From Cyanophora paradoxa (Eukaryota; Glaucocystophyceae; Cyanophorales; Cyanophoraceae): a stretch of 64,000 bases of DNA. The DNA is taken from the NCBI GenBank assembly GCA_004431415.1, contig QPMI01000521.1, forward strand, positions 62,001 through 126,000. The letters run 5' to 3'. Under the pieces are notes generated by a model that was given only the letters and a program-made list of their open reading frames with translations, was not told the DNA's origin and ran no database searches. This document shows positions 19,669-31,126 of the stretch, piece by piece (the first letter of the stretch is position 1; each line of letters starts with the position of its first letter). The translations under genes and the position numbers were made by a program.

Positions 19669-20174
19669 GGATATCAAGGGGTCGTCGCCCGATGGCCGGG
19701 GCGCGTCTCCAGGCTGTTCGCTTGGCGAGTCGGGTCGACGATCCAGCAGCGCGGGCTCCTGGCGGCCCCGGCAGTCAGCGGCGCGGCCCGGCTGGATCCG
19801 GACCGCCGCGAGGGCGACGCACCGCCAGCGCTCTGGGAGGCCCGCTGGGAAGCGGCGGGAGCGACGTACGGTGCTCGAAGGTGCTCGAGCGGCGCCATGT
19901 GGAGCTGCGGCGGGCGGGGTCCTTCCGGCGCAGCAGCGGTCGCTGGGCGCGCCAGCTCAGCTCCCTCGGCTGATGGGGCGCCCAGCCCTGGGCCGGGAGC
20001 CTGGGAAGCGCGACGACCAGCTGACAGAAAGCGTCCATCGGGCCGCCAGGCATCAGCCAGCCGGTATCTCTCTACCCCTTTGAGCGAAGCCCATCGACTT
20101 CTTCGTAGAGAATTGCAGAACCCGTAGAGCTGGGGGACGGCAAGCACGGATTACAGCATCGCGCCCATGCGGCG
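19669..20174. other. Divergent intergenic or leader region
   Basis: This separates the divergent ABC ATPase and transporter genes. On the minus strand it contains an open frame rich in Arg, Pro and Ala that could encode the ABC ATPase plastid leader. A Met-initiated frame from 20147 could be its first exon, but I could not join them with confidence. Confidence 0.35.
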
Positions 20175-22003
20175 ATGCGCCGCAAACGGCCAGCGCCATC
20201 GGAGCCCATAGAAGGATCCAAGAGCGATCAGTACCCGCCGAACGGCAGCTCCGCTCCGAAGCAGCCCGCTCAGGCCACCGAAACGCGCAGCCTACGATCT
20301 ATGGTCTCGCTGCGCGCCGTCGTCTGGCTCACGCTCTGGTACTTTTGCAACGTGTTCACGGTTCGCGCGCCGCCGCGAGAGCCTCGCCGCGACCCGTTCG
20401 CGCTCGCTGACCAGTGCCGTCACCCGCAGCTCATCCTCAACAAGCAGGTCCGCGCTCCACGCTAATCGAACCTTCGCCCCCGCCTGACCCGACCCGCAGC
20501 TCTTCGCGAGCGGCTTCACGTATCCCCTCTCTCTAACATGCTTGCACTTCGCTTCCGCGGTGGTTCGTCGCCACCGCGCGTCTCCCCGCTCTCGCGCAGG
20601 CCGACACATTCCGGGTTCTCGTTCTCGTCGCAGGTCGGGTCGATCATCTGCGTGCAGGTGTTCCGCGTTGTGCCGCTCATGCGGCTTAGCTACAACGCGA
20701 TCCTCACGCGATGCTTCCCCTTCGCGGTGATCTTCTGGTCCGCCCCGCCGGCCCCGCCGTCGACCCGCCGGCGCCGCTCGAGCCGGATTCCGCAGCGCGA
20801 ACATCGTACTGGGCAACGTGGGCCTGCGCTGGATCCCCGGTGCGGCCCGCGCGCACGCGCAGCGCCCCGGGGCCCTCGCCTCTCGCCGCTCGCCTCTCGC
20901 CGGCGCCCGCTCATCGCCGACCGCGGGGCCGGCGCGCAGTCTCGTTCTTCTCGGTGGTGAAGACGGCGGTGCCGGCCTTCACGGTCCTGCTGGAGTTCCT
21001 GCTCTTCCAGCGCACGTACGACCGGCGCATCTACGCCGCCCTCGTCCCCATCATCTCCGGCGTCGCCCTCGCCTCCTACTCCGAGGCCCGCCCGCCCGCC
21101 CTCTCTCCAGCCCGCACGCGAATTCGATCTCAGGTGAACTTCAACTGGACGGGCTTCCTCGCCTGCTTCGCGGCGTCCATCCTCTCGGCGCTCCAGACGG
21201 TGGTCTGCGCGTGGCTCATGGACTCGGCGGGCATCCGCCTGGACGCCTTCAACCTGCTGCTCTACATGGCGCCCATGGCCACCGCGATGCTCCTGCCCGT
21301 CGCGTGGCGCGTCGAGGGCCCCGCCATCGCCGCCAGCGGGGCCCTCGCCAGCGAGGGCACTGTCCTCGTCCTCTTCCTCTCCGGCGCCGTCGCCTTCGGC
21401 CTCTCCGCGACCCAGTTCATGGCGGTCCGCTCCGCTCGGCTCGGCTCCGCTCAGCCCTCGAGAGCGGAAGCCGACCCAGCGCCCCGCAGATCAAGGTGAC
21501 CTCCTCGCTCTCCTTCAACGTGGCCGGCAACTTCAAGGCCGTCCTCGCCATCGTCATCTCCGTCGCTATCTTCAGGAACCAGGTTCGATCCCCGCCGGGG
21601 GGCTTTCTTATGTCCTCCGTGGACCACGCCGTTTTCTGACATCGATATCCTCCTCCCCCAACACAGATCACGATCCTCAACGCGTTCGGGTGCCTCATGG
21701 CCATCGGCGGCGTCGCCTGGTGCGCCGTACCCCCCCTCCGTTTTCGCACGTAAGTGAAGGTGTACCCCGCACCAGGTACGTCCACCTGAGGCACAAGCTC
21801 AACGCGGCGAAGGCGTCCCCCCTCTCCAGGGAGCCCAACGACGCCGAGGTCGGTACCCCCTAAGATTCCCCGTACCCCGCCCGGGACTTCCGCTTACCCC
21901 CCTCCCTCCCCCCCACTCGAAGCAGCTGATCGAGGGGGACAACCTCGCGATGAATCACGGGACTTCCTCCCCCCGCGTCGTCTCCCCTCCCCCCTCCAAG
22001 TAG
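20175..22003 (+). CDS. Nucleotide-sugar/triose-phosphate translocator family transporter
   Basis: This is a drug/metabolite-superfamily membrane carrier of the plant nucleotide-sugar exchanger type, with about ten transmembrane segments. After a polar N-terminus, VVWLTLWYFCNVFT leads to LILNKQ and LFASGFTYPLSLTCLHF. Then come VPLMRLSYNAILTR, VSFFSVVKTAVPAFTVLLEF, IYAALVPIISGVALASYSE, TGFLACFAASILSALQTVV, NLLLYMAPMATAMLLPV, SSLSFNVAGNFKAVLAIVIS and ILNAFGCLMAIGGVAW. These follow the order and motifs of UDP-sugar transporters. Substrate cannot be read from sequence; a Golgi location is the family default. Exons are separated by short GT-AG introns. The stop is at 22001-22003, 200 bp from the convergent NOB1 gene. 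Confidence 0.8.
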
Positions 22004-22202
22004 CCCGTACCCCCGCGGCTCCGTCCATACTCCCCGGCCCCTTCGCCCCCCTCCTCTCCCCTCCGGACCTCCCCCGACCCCGTCCCCCGCTTCCGCCTCG
22101 TCTTTGAACCTGTCATAATACGTAGCAGCGTGCCGTGCTCGCGGTCGAGCCGCCAAGCGCGACAGAAGAGCGATCTAATTGCTACGTCCAAAAAGGGCGC
22201 CT

Positions 22203-24154
22203 CTACTTCTTGCGGCGGCCGGTGCGCCGGACCTCGTTCGGGTTGCGCTTGCCGGGCCCCCCGATCATGACGTTGGGCCCGCCCGGCGCCGTCCGCCGCC
22301 CGTCCAGCCCCGCAAGGTACTTCTCGTCGTACGAGGCCAGCGGGTCCGTCCCGTCCCGCTTCCGGCCCCGCAGCAGGTGCTTCCTCTGAAGGAAGACAGG
22401 AGACGTCAAGGACGGAGACAAACGAGAAGAGAGGGAAGCGGGGCGCGCCATGCGGAGCTCGTCCTCGCACAGGATGGGGTCCGCCGCGTTGCGCCCGCCC
22501 TTGGGCAGCGGCAGCGGGAACTGCGCGCAGGAGCATTAGGAGGGCAGGGCAGAAGAGAAAGGGAGGGGGGCGGGGCGGGCCTTCGTTCCGCGGAGGTTGT
22601 AGGGCCTCCGCGAGTTGTAGTAGAGGACCGACCCGTCGCTCGCCACCCGCATCGAGACGCGAACCTGCGGTCCCGCGTGAGAAACAGGATGACTAAGAGG
22701 GAGGGGGGTACGGGCTCGCCAGCGTGGAGTTGCCGCACTTCTCGCAGAACTTGCGCTCCATCTGGTTCGTCACCCTGCGCCCCGGCGGGGGGGTACGTCG
22801 ATTTCGAGCCGGCGGGGGGTACGGGATCGAGCGGCGCGCTTCCAGCATGCGTGGCAGCGGAGGACGAAGCGCTTCAGGTCCGTGACCTGTGGAGGGGGGG
22901 AGGTGAGCCCGGGGGGTACGGAGCTCTGGGAGGGGGGCAGGAGACCTGGAGGCCGTCGAACGAGACGAGCTTCATGCCCATCTGGAGGATCACGTTCTGG
23001 GGGTACACGAAACCGCGTCAGATCCGAAGAGAATTAGGCTCGGGGGTACAGGGGCACCTGCATGGCGTAGTCGGAGGTGATGCAGGCCACCTTGAGGCCG
23101 GCGTCGAGCTCCGAGACGCGCCCGGCGCCCCCGGGCAGCCACGGGTTCGTCTGCGGGTTGGACTGCGTTAGCTAGCTAGCTAGCTGGGCGGATCCAATCA
23201 AACTGGGCGGGTCGCGCGCGCGCGCGCGTACCCCGCCCCAGGTGCCCCGGATGTTGTCCGGCGTGATCCACCCCCCCTCGTCGTCGTCGTCCTCCGCCGC
23301 CGCCGCCTCGCCCTCGCCCTCCTTTGCGCCCTCGGCTTCTCCCTCCTTCGCCTCGCCTTCAGCAGGCGCAGTTGCCGGCGCCGGCGCCGGGTCCGAGGAA
23401 GAGGCCCCCGCCCCGCTCGCCTCCGCCTCCGCCTCCTCCTCGTCCTCGCCCTCCTCCTCCTCGCCCTCTTCGTGTCCGGCGGCCTCCCCTGCGCGCGCCT
23501 CAGCGCTTTCTGCGGGCGATGCGTAGCGCGCGCGCGCACCGCCGGCCTGCGCCTCCTCCTTGCCGTCGTCCCAGTTGTCGCCGCCGCCGTCGCCCCAGCC
23601 CGGCATCGGCGCCGCGCCGCCCGCGCGGGCGCCCTTCTCGGCCGGATCGTCGAGGTTGTACTTGGGCTGCGCGCGCCCCTCAGCCCCGCCCGCGCGCGTA
23701 CACGAACGCGGGGTGGCGCGCACCGGCGGGCGCGGCTCCGTCCGCAGGTGCTCAACGCTGCCGTGCATCTCGCGCTCCAGCGTGTACAGGAGCGCCAGGA
23801 GCCGGAGATCCGTCATAGAGAGGATCGGGAAGTCTCCCGTCTTCTTCGCGAACGCGACGACTGCGGGGCGGCGGCGGGCTCAGCCGCTCCGCGAGGAAGT
23901 CGCGATCGAGGCGGGCGGCGGCGAGCGGGCGGGGCGGGGCGGCCCGTACCGGCCTTCATGGCATCCTCGGATGGCTCGCGGGTCTGCACGTCGACGGGGA
24001 GCAGCGCGAGCTGCCCGCGGGCCTCCTTGTCGCGGACCTCGCCCAGCACCTCGCTCACCGTCACGAGCTTTGCGTTCAGCCGCTCGAGCTTGATGCCCTT
24101 GATGACCGCATTCGCGTCCACCACGATCTGCCGCTGCGGGCTCTCGGCCGCCAT
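22203..24154 (-). CDS. NOB1: NOB1, 20S pre-rRNA D-site endonuclease
   Basis: NOB1 cleaves the 3' end of 18S rRNA in late cytoplasmic pre-40S particles. The N-terminal PIN nuclease domain shows IVVDANAVIKGIKLERL (catalytic Asp), EVRDKEARGQLALLPVDV and SMTDLRLLALLYTLERE. A long acidic, low-complexity insert follows (about 23,240-23,560). Then come PWLPGGAGRVSELDAGLKVA, CITSDYAMQ, NVILQMGMKLVSFDGLQV, the zinc ribbon (RFVLRCHACW, CEKCGNSTL), VRVSMRVASDGSVLYYNSRR and the basic end YLAGLDGRR to NPNEVRRTGRRKK. ATG 24154 starts MAAESPQRQIVVDAN. Several introns begin GTACCCC on the coding strand. Confidence 0.88.
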
Positions 24155-24337
24155 CTTGTCCTTGTCCTTGCGCGCTCGAGCCGGGCGATGCGGCTGCAAG
24201 CAAAGGGGCCTAAAGAGGCTGCCGAAGGAGCTCGCTGAGTGCAGCTGGAGCTGGCGCAAACTGGAGCCGCAGCCGCGACCTGTACCCCTCGAGACAGACT
24301 GGCTGCGATCCGAGCAGCGATCGGCCGACCGCACGAG
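24155..24337. promoter_or_regulatory. Compact divergent promoter region
   Basis: Only 183 bp separate the ATGs of NOB1 (minus) and the pseudouridine gene (plus), so this stretch probably drives both. No TATA box is visible. The plus-strand gene also has an in-frame GTG-initiated extension from 24239. Confidence 0.45.
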
Positions 24338-27300
24338 ATGGAGATGCGGGTGCACCCGAGCGTGGCGGTGGCGCTGTCCAAAGGCGCCCCCGTCGTGGCG
24401 CTGGAGAGCACGATCGTCTCACACGGTGCGCGAGCTGCGATGCGGAGCCGCGTTCCTGCCTCACGCTCCACAGGCATGCCTTACCCCGAGAACGTGAGGA
24501 CGGCCCGCGAGGGTGCGTGTACGCGCGAGCTAGCGCGGGCGGGGCGGCAGAGCGTGCAGGCGGGTGGCTCGGGACGGAAGCTGATCGCTCCTGCAGTCGA
24601 GGCGGTCGTGCGCGCAGCCGGCGCCGTGCCGGCGACCATCGCAATCCTGGAGGGCGTGATCCACGTAGGTGCTCGAGCCCCGCGCCGCCGCTCGAGCCCG
24701 GGCGCCGGCGACTCTCGCGCGCCCCGCGCAGGCCTCGACGACGAGGCGCTGGAGCGGCTGGGGAAGCTGGGCCACGCCTGCCGCAAGACCTCCCGCCGCG
24801 ACCTCGCCGCCGTCGTCCGCCCCACAGCCCCAGCCCCAGCTCCAGCTCCAGATCTCAGCGTGCTCAGCTTGCGCGCTCGCGCAGGTGGCGAAGCGGATGA
24901 ACGGGGCGACGACCGTGTCGGGTACCATGATTGTGGCCCAGATGGCGCGCCGCCCGGCACCGCCCGGCCCCGCCCTCCTCCATTAAATATTCGCCCCCTG
25001 CTCTTCCTCCTCGCTCACGGCGCCCGCCGGCTGCGTTCGCGATTGCAGGCCGGCATCCGCGTCTTCGTCACGGGCGGCATCGGCGGCGTGCACCGCGGCG
25101 GCGAGCTGAGTGCGCGCGCGCCGGATCCGGATCCGCGTACCCCTCTATCTTTCCCTCCCGAATCTAAGCGCGCCGGCAGCGATGGACGTCTCAGCTGACC
25201 TGACGGAGCTGGGCCAGACCCGCGTCTGCGTCGTCTCCGCAGGCGTAAAGTCCCTACTCGACATACCTCGCACCCTCGAGGCGCGTACCCCCCGCCCCTT
25301 CTTTTCAGTCTCTTTTCGAAGCGGTACCCCCGCAGGTCCTGGAGACGCTGGGGGTACCCGTGGTGGCGTACGGCGCCGACGAGTTCCCCGCCTTCTTCAC
25401 GCGCAAGTCCGGCTGCAAGGTCGGCGGGCCGTACCCCCCTCCCTCGCTTCCCCACCCCTCCCTCCCGCCCGACACCCGCGTAGGCCCCTCTGCGGATGGA
25501 TACCCCCGACGAAGTCGCGCGGTTCCTGCGTGCGCGCGCGTACCCCTGGAGCTTCTTCCCCGTTACCCTTCAAACGCATACCCCCACCCCCAGGGGCCAG
25601 CGACGCCCTCAGGCTAAAGGGCGGCGCCGTCGTCGCGGTACCCATCCCCGCGCAGCACGAGGCGCAGGTGCGCAAGGGGAGCGGGGAAAGGCGAGGGGGG
25701 TACAGTGCGCGCCTCACGGAGCTTCGTTCGCCGCGCAGGGCGCGCAAGTGGAAGCGGCCATCCAGACTGCTCTGCGGGAGGCGGGGTACACAGATTTTGC
25801 ATACTCTCTTCGAATTACACGCGCCCCTAACTGCCGTGCACGTGGGCGCAGCGAGAAGGGGGTCAGCGGGGCGGACGTCACGCCCTTCCTCCTCGACCGG
25901 GTCGCCGGCCTCACGGGCGGCGCCTCCCTCGCCTCCAGTGAGATTTGATCTCGCGGATTCGAGAGATTTGATTCGATCGAATTCGATCTCGCGGATTCGA
26001 TCGCTGACGCCGACGGCGCTTCGTTCGCAGACATCGCGCTGATCAAGCACAACGCCGCCGTGGGCTCCGAGATCGCCAAGGCCTACGCCGCCCTGGGGCC
26101 GGCGCCCGCGCGCACGGCCCACGCGCCGGCCCCTCCGGCGCCTGCGCCCGCGCCATCGATTTCGGAGCCGCCGGCGCGGGGCCCGCTGGCGCTGGGCACG
26201 AAGCCGTGGGAGCGGGGCGGGCCCCCGGGGGGCCGCTACCCCGTCGTCGTCGTGGGCGGCTGCGCCATGGACCTCACCTGCACGGTGCGCGCGTACCCGT
26301 CCCCACCCCTCGCCGGTCCAGCCGCCCAGCCGATGGCTAGCCCAGACGGACGGCCCGCTGGTGAGGGGGACCTCGAACCCCGGTCGCGTCGTCGCGACGC
26401 CGGGGGGCGTGGGGCGGAACATCGCGGAGGCGCTTGCCCGCCTCGGGGTGCAGCCGTTCCTCGTCTCCGCCGTCGGGCGCGACCCGCAGGTCCGCTGGAA
26501 GCTTTGAGAGGGGCCGGGGCCGGGGCCGGGCTGAGGGGGACGTGGCGCAGGGGGACGCCCTTCTGGCCCACGCCAGGGCCCTCCGCATCGTGCGCGTACC
26601 CCTCTTCTTTTCGCTGTACCCCTCGTCTCCGACTCTGCGGCTTCTGCGCCCAGTGCGTGGACGGCGTGCTGAGGCTGGAGCGGCCGGGGAACCTCGCCCT
26701 GCCCCCGCCCGCCGCCGCCGCGGCCGCCGCCGTCGCCGCTGGGGGCGCCAAGGCGCCGCCTGACGCCGGGGGCGACGTCCCGAAGGGGGATACGTCCGCA
26801 TACGTCGCCATCGTGCGCGGCCGTGGCGCCATTGGGATTCGAACCCGGGACCTATCAAATGCTAACGTACCCCCCAGATGTCGGAGCAGGGCGAGATGCT
26901 CGCCGGAATATCGGACGCGCGCGCCATCGGATCGTTGTCCCCCCCTGTGGTCCATTACCCCCCCTCCCCCCCCATTTTCATTACCGGGCCCGCCCTTGGC
27001 CCTTATCCCCCTCTACCCCCAGATCGCCCGGCACCGGTCCCAGATCGCGTCGGCCCGCATGCTGGTAACCCCAGCCGCCCCCCTTTTCTCCCGCTACCCC
27101 CGCCAAACTTCTTCCCCCCTCAGGTGCTGGACGCAAACCTACACGCGGAGTCGCTCGCGTACGCCGCCGGCCTCGCCGCCGCCGCTCGCGTACCCGTCTG
27201 GTGCCCTGCCCTCAGCCTCGGCCTCTGCGGCTTCCCGTTCGATTTGCTAATATTAATGTGCCCCCGGGCAGGTTCGAGCCGGTGTCTGTGGCGAAGGCGG

Positions 27301-28124
27301 TGCGGACGGTGCTGCACGCGCGCGCCGCCCTCGCCCAGTTCAGCTACGTCTCCCCCTCCTACGACGAGGTCCGGTCCCCGGCTCGAATCCCGCCGGCCCC
27401 CTTTCCCCTTTTCGTGACGCTCCCCACCCCAACCCCCCCCCCCCCATTGCAGCTCGTCGCGATGTCCCGGGCCCTAGACGGGGCCTCCTCCGACGACCCC
27501 GAGGGCGTCGTCCCGGGTACCCCGTTCTCTCCTCACTCCATCTCCCTCTGGATCTAAAGCGTACCCCCGCGCCGCTCAGGCCCCGGGTGCGTGGAGGCGG
27601 GGAAGCCGCACGCGGGGCGGCTGCTGGGCGCCGGGGTACGCTGCGTCGTGGCCAAGATGGGCAAGTACGGCATTCTCCTCGCCACCAAGGCCAGCCCCCG
27701 CCGATCACTGTACCCCACGCCCACTGCCGTGACGTCAACGCCTCCTACAGGACGAGAAGACGGGGGCCCCGGTCTTCTCCCACTACCCCGCCTTCCCCGC
27801 CAATGTCGTCAACGTCACCGGCGCCGGTCAGCGCTCTACCCCCTTTCTCCATTCCCCCCCTTCCCCTCTCCTAGGCCTCTGAACGTTTTCGGCGCAGGCG
27901 ACAGCGTCGTGGGGGGTATGGTGGCGGCCCTCGTGGGGGGCGCCCCCCTCGAGGCGGCCGTTGTCGTGGGCCTCAAGGTGCCCCTACCCCCACTCCCCGC
28001 CTTCTCCCCCTTTACCCCCTTAAATGCCCGCGGCCGGGTACAGGCCGCGAAGCTTTCAGTGGAGTGCAGCAGCGCAATCTCCCCCGCCCTCTCCCCCTCC
28101 CTCCTGCCCCGGCCCAAACTCTAG
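24338..28124 (+). CDS. Bifunctional pseudouridine-5'-phosphate glycosidase / PfkB kinase fusion
   Basis: The N-terminal half is PsuG-like: VALSKGAPVVALESTIVSHG, MPYPENVRTAREVEA, PATIAILEGVIHVGL, MNGATTVSGTMIVA, GIRVFVTGGIGGVHRG, DVSADLTELGQT, VVSAGVKSLLDIPRTLE, VVAYGADEFPAFFTRKSG and NIALIKHNAAVGSEIAKAY. The C-terminal half is a PfkB-family kinase: YPVVVVGGCAMDLTC, NPGRVVATPGGVGRNIAEAL, VLDANLHAESLAYAA, VVAKMGKYGILLATK and VNVTGAGDSVVGGMVA, the last holding the catalytic Asp of the anion-hole motif. Pseudouridine would be phosphorylated by the kinase and cleaved to uracil and ribose 5-phosphate by the glycosidase. More than ten short introns interrupt it, many starting GTACCCC. The last exon ends AAKLSVECSSAISPAL... 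at 28124. Confidence 0.85.
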
Positions 28125-28340
28125 CGGGGTACGTCGTCTCTGCAACAATCGTTGCGTTCTGTTCGAGGGTACATGTATGCTGTTGGAGGATTGCCGGCAG
28201 CCTTAAAGATTAGCCTACGCTATAGCATGCGCAGCGGATGGGGTCGTTGAGCGTGCCGCAGTGCGGCCTTCAGCGGCCGACTGGACGCGGCCGGACCTCC
28301 CGCCCTTCGCTTCTCGCTCATTGAATCAGGCACTGCAGGA
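28018..28340. repeat. Direct repeat copy 1 (with 33007-33310)
   Basis: This segment aligns along its length with 33007-33310. Shared blocks include TAAATGCCCG, GGCCGGGTACA, GGCCGCGAAGCT, GCCCAAAC, ACGTCGTCTCTGCAAC, GCGTTCTGT and AGCGGATGGGGTCGTTG. In this copy the left part is the real last exon of the PfkB gene and the right part is a broken MsrA last exon. Confidence 0.8.
28215..28340 (-). pseudogene. Decayed MsrA 3' exon fragment
   Basis: Read on the minus strand, this matches the last exon of the MsrA gene at 33,220-33,300: the AGCGGATGGGGTCGTTG block encodes the NDPIRC part, and GGCCGACTGG, CGCGGCC and TTCTCGCTCA also match. Insertions destroy the frame. It lies in the right part of direct repeat copy 1, convergent with the PfkB end. 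Confidence 0.65.
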
Positions 28341-28687
28341 TCCGGAAAGTCATGATCAGTCATAATCAGCTGCAGTCAGTGGGCCGTATTCAAACGAAGA
28401 AGAAGATGGCCCACACTCTTATAATTTATTCGAATTCAAACTTGAAATTCTCTCTCTTTTCTAGCTCTTCTCTCTTTCATCTCTCTCTTCTATATTCGAA
28501 ATGTTTCGCGAGTTCGCGATGTAGAGCAATATGCAAGCGCATGACAAATTCAGGCCCCTTTCCCCCCTAGAATCTTCGCGAAGTTCCCCCACTTTAAATA
28601 GTCCGAATTCGATTGCCGCGCCACACACATCCAGCCTCAGCGAGCACGCGAATTTACGTCCGCGCGACAATCACAGACACGAGCACG

Positions 28688-30145
28688 ATGGCCCTCGTCC
28701 CGCAGACCCTCTACGGCTTCGATCCCCTCTTCGAGTGCGTCGCGCTGCGCATGCGCGCGGCGCCGGCGCCCGGCGCCTGCTCGGCGCGCTAATTTCCACG
28801 CTGAAGTCGACGCTTTTGTCCCGCGCAGCAAGTGAGCTTGCGACGGAGAGCGCGCGCGCACGTTTTAGCGGCGATTCGATTTCTCACCGCGAATCCGTCG
28901 TTTCTCGCAGCTTCTTCGGCCTTTCCCCCTTCGGCACGCAGTGCGCTGGTCTTGGCGCTTCGCCGAACACGCAATTAATTTTATCGTCCTAATTTCGCGC
29001 CCTCGCGCTGCATCGCGCAGGCGCGGTCGTGGGCAGCCGCAACTGCAGGGAACGACCGAGCAAGGGCTGATCCCGAGCTGGATCGGGCCTGTGGCGAACG
29101 TCGACTGGAACCCGCGCGTCGATCTGTAAGTCGCTTTAAACATCAATCGACCCCTAGATTCAAATTGCCGGCGACGACTCGATTTCTCACCGCGTATCTC
29201 GCCGAATTTCATGAAGGCACGAGTCCGCGACCGACTGGACGATCAAGGCGGAGCTGCCCGGCGTGAAGAAGGTCCGCGAGGCCTCGAGCTGACCTAGTCG
29301 CTCAAGTTCTAGCTCCCGAACCGCCGCGCGCCCCGTTACGCTCTTTGGGGAATTTCAACGATATTTAAATGACGCGCGCGCAGGAGGACATCAACATCGA
29401 TCAGGTATGTATGTATGTATGTAGATTTCTTCTGGCCGAGAATATTTTGGAGCTGACCTTTTATTTGCGCTCACAGGATGGAGACTTGCTGACGCTGTCC
29501 GGGAAGACCAAGGAGGAGAAAGAGGAGAAGAAGGTGCTAATTTCGAAGCTGTCTGTGTTTTCCTGGTCGGGAACTAATTTCCTGGGGCAGGAGGGCGAGT
29601 ACATCCGCCGGGAGCGCCGCTACGGGTCGGTACGTTGACGACGTCGACGTCATTAAAAACAGCAGATCTAGATCGATCGAGCGTGAGAAGAATCGAAATC
29701 TCACCGTGCATAATTCTTGATTATAACCGGCGGGTGCCCGCGCATGCGCGTGTGCATGCGCAGTTCATGCGTCAGTTCCGGCTGCCGGGTCTGCGCGACC
29801 TCCCCAACGACAAGATCGAGGCCCACTACGAACACGTGCGCACCCCCCTTCCCCGCGCACTCTCCCCCGCCCCCCCCCCCCCCCCCCCTCCCCCTCCCCC
29901 TCCCCCTCCCCCTCCCCCTCCCCCCTCCCCTCTTCCTCCTTCCAAACTTGAGACCTCCCCCCCCTTCCCCGCGTCCCCCCCGTCCCCTTCTTTGACGCTG
30001 ACGTTTCGCCGAGGTTTGATTCACGTTTAATTTGGGGTGCGGGCGCGCACTGCGGCAGGGCGTGCTGGACATCAAGGTGCCGAAGACGGAGCGCGGGAAG
30101 CAGGCCCACGGCAAGATCGCCATCAAGGACCGCAAGCTTAAGTGA
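28688..30145 (+). CDS. Small heat-shock protein (Hsp20/alpha-crystallin)
   Basis: This ATP-independent chaperone is spread over about eight short exons. Exon 1 (28688-28734) encodes MALVPQTLYGFDPLF, leading into FFGLSPFGTQ and QGLIPSWIGPVANVDW. The alpha-crystallin domain then reads NPRVDLHESATDWTIKAELP, GVKKEDINIDQ, DGDLLTLSGKTKEEKEEKK, EGEYIRRERRYGS, FMRQFRLPGLRDLPNDKIEA, HYEHGVLDIKVPKTERGK and HGKIAIKDRKLK, with the stop at 30143-30145. The GVLDIKVPK strand is the usual G-V-L signature. All splice phases fit. A 3 nt exon (CAA, 28829-28831) between exon 1 and FFG is possible. A poly-C and CCCCCT run sits in the intron at 29,870-29,940. The gene lies between the two copies of a direct repeat. 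Confidence 0.88.
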
Positions 30146-31126
30146 GCGCCCCGCAACCGAGCGGATCAGGTGCGGTCCCGAATATTAATCTCCTGCAATT
30201 TACATAATTAAAAGCGCGGCTTTGATTTGGCCGACGTCGACGTCTGAAATATATTTAAAATTTCTTGCAGTGGACAGCAGAATACTTTTCCAAGCAGAAA
30301 ACATCTCCGACGTCGACTTGTCCGATGAGAGCTTCGTAAAAATTTTTTCTTCGTAGCTAGCTTCGAAGTAGTAATGCCAGTAATTATAATTATAAATACA
30401 CACTTCTGAGCGTTTTCCAGCCTGTCTGAGCGAAACAAAGCCGGCGCTTCGAATTCAGTCTCTAGCTTCGGGCCCGGGGGACGTGGCCCGGCCCCTGCCT
30501 ATGCATATGCGGCTATAAATCCTACCGGATCGATCCGGAGGGTCGGCGGGCGCTCACGATGCGGGGCGCTTGTACATGTGCCGGCCCCAGCGAGAAGCGG
30601 CGCCCCGGGCCTGCTGGGGCACTGCGTGTGTCGGCGCCTCGCTCGCGCACCGCCCCCGAATTCGAAGCTAAAGCCGAATTCGAAGGCCAGGCCGGCTAGC
30701 GCTGCTGCGCATGCAGCTGCGGCTGCTGCGGTGCTCCGATCGCGAACGAAGGCGCCGCCGGAGGCGCCGCCGGCGCACCCCCCTGAACCCACATTAAACG
30801 CCGCGGCCGCCGACGGCGGCCGCGGCCGCGGCTGCTAGCGCTGGGGCGCGTCGAACGCGAATTCGAATGCGGGGGCGGCCGAGGCCTGCAGCAGCTGCTG
30901 CGGGGCCCCGAAGGCGATCGCGAAGAACCCCACGCTGCGCCGCCGGCGGTTGCTGCTGCCCGAATTCGCGATCGAATTCGAAGGCGCCGGCCGGTGCCGC
31001 AGCTGGGGTACGCCGAAGGGGGCTACTTGCAACAAGCAGCAACCCGCCGATCGGATCGACGTCGACGAGCTTCGCAGCGCACTGCGGCAGTTGTGAGCGA
31101 GCCAGGTCGCGCCGTGCATCTCGGGG
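30146..31126. other. Long intergenic or unresolved 5' region of the C2 gene
   Basis: This is GC-rich, with scattered GAATTCGAA palindromes that create antisense ORFs of low value. At 31045-31099 the plus strand reads NKQQPADRIDVDELRSALRQ, which looks like the second half of an EF-hand with its helix. The loop's first ligand is not acidic. It could be an exon of the following C2 gene, but I could not join it. Confidence 0.35.

Noticed and set aside
26821-26880. An intact tRNA gene on the minus strand
   Set aside because: Only a T-arm and part of an anticodon-like arm are visible. The T stem has mismatches and no D arm or acceptor stem could be found, so it is treated as a fragment in an intron.
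29870-29940. C-tract (CCCCCT)n as a telomere-like or recombination element
   Set aside because: It lies within an intron of the sHSP gene and fits the general pyrimidine-rich intron style of this genome.
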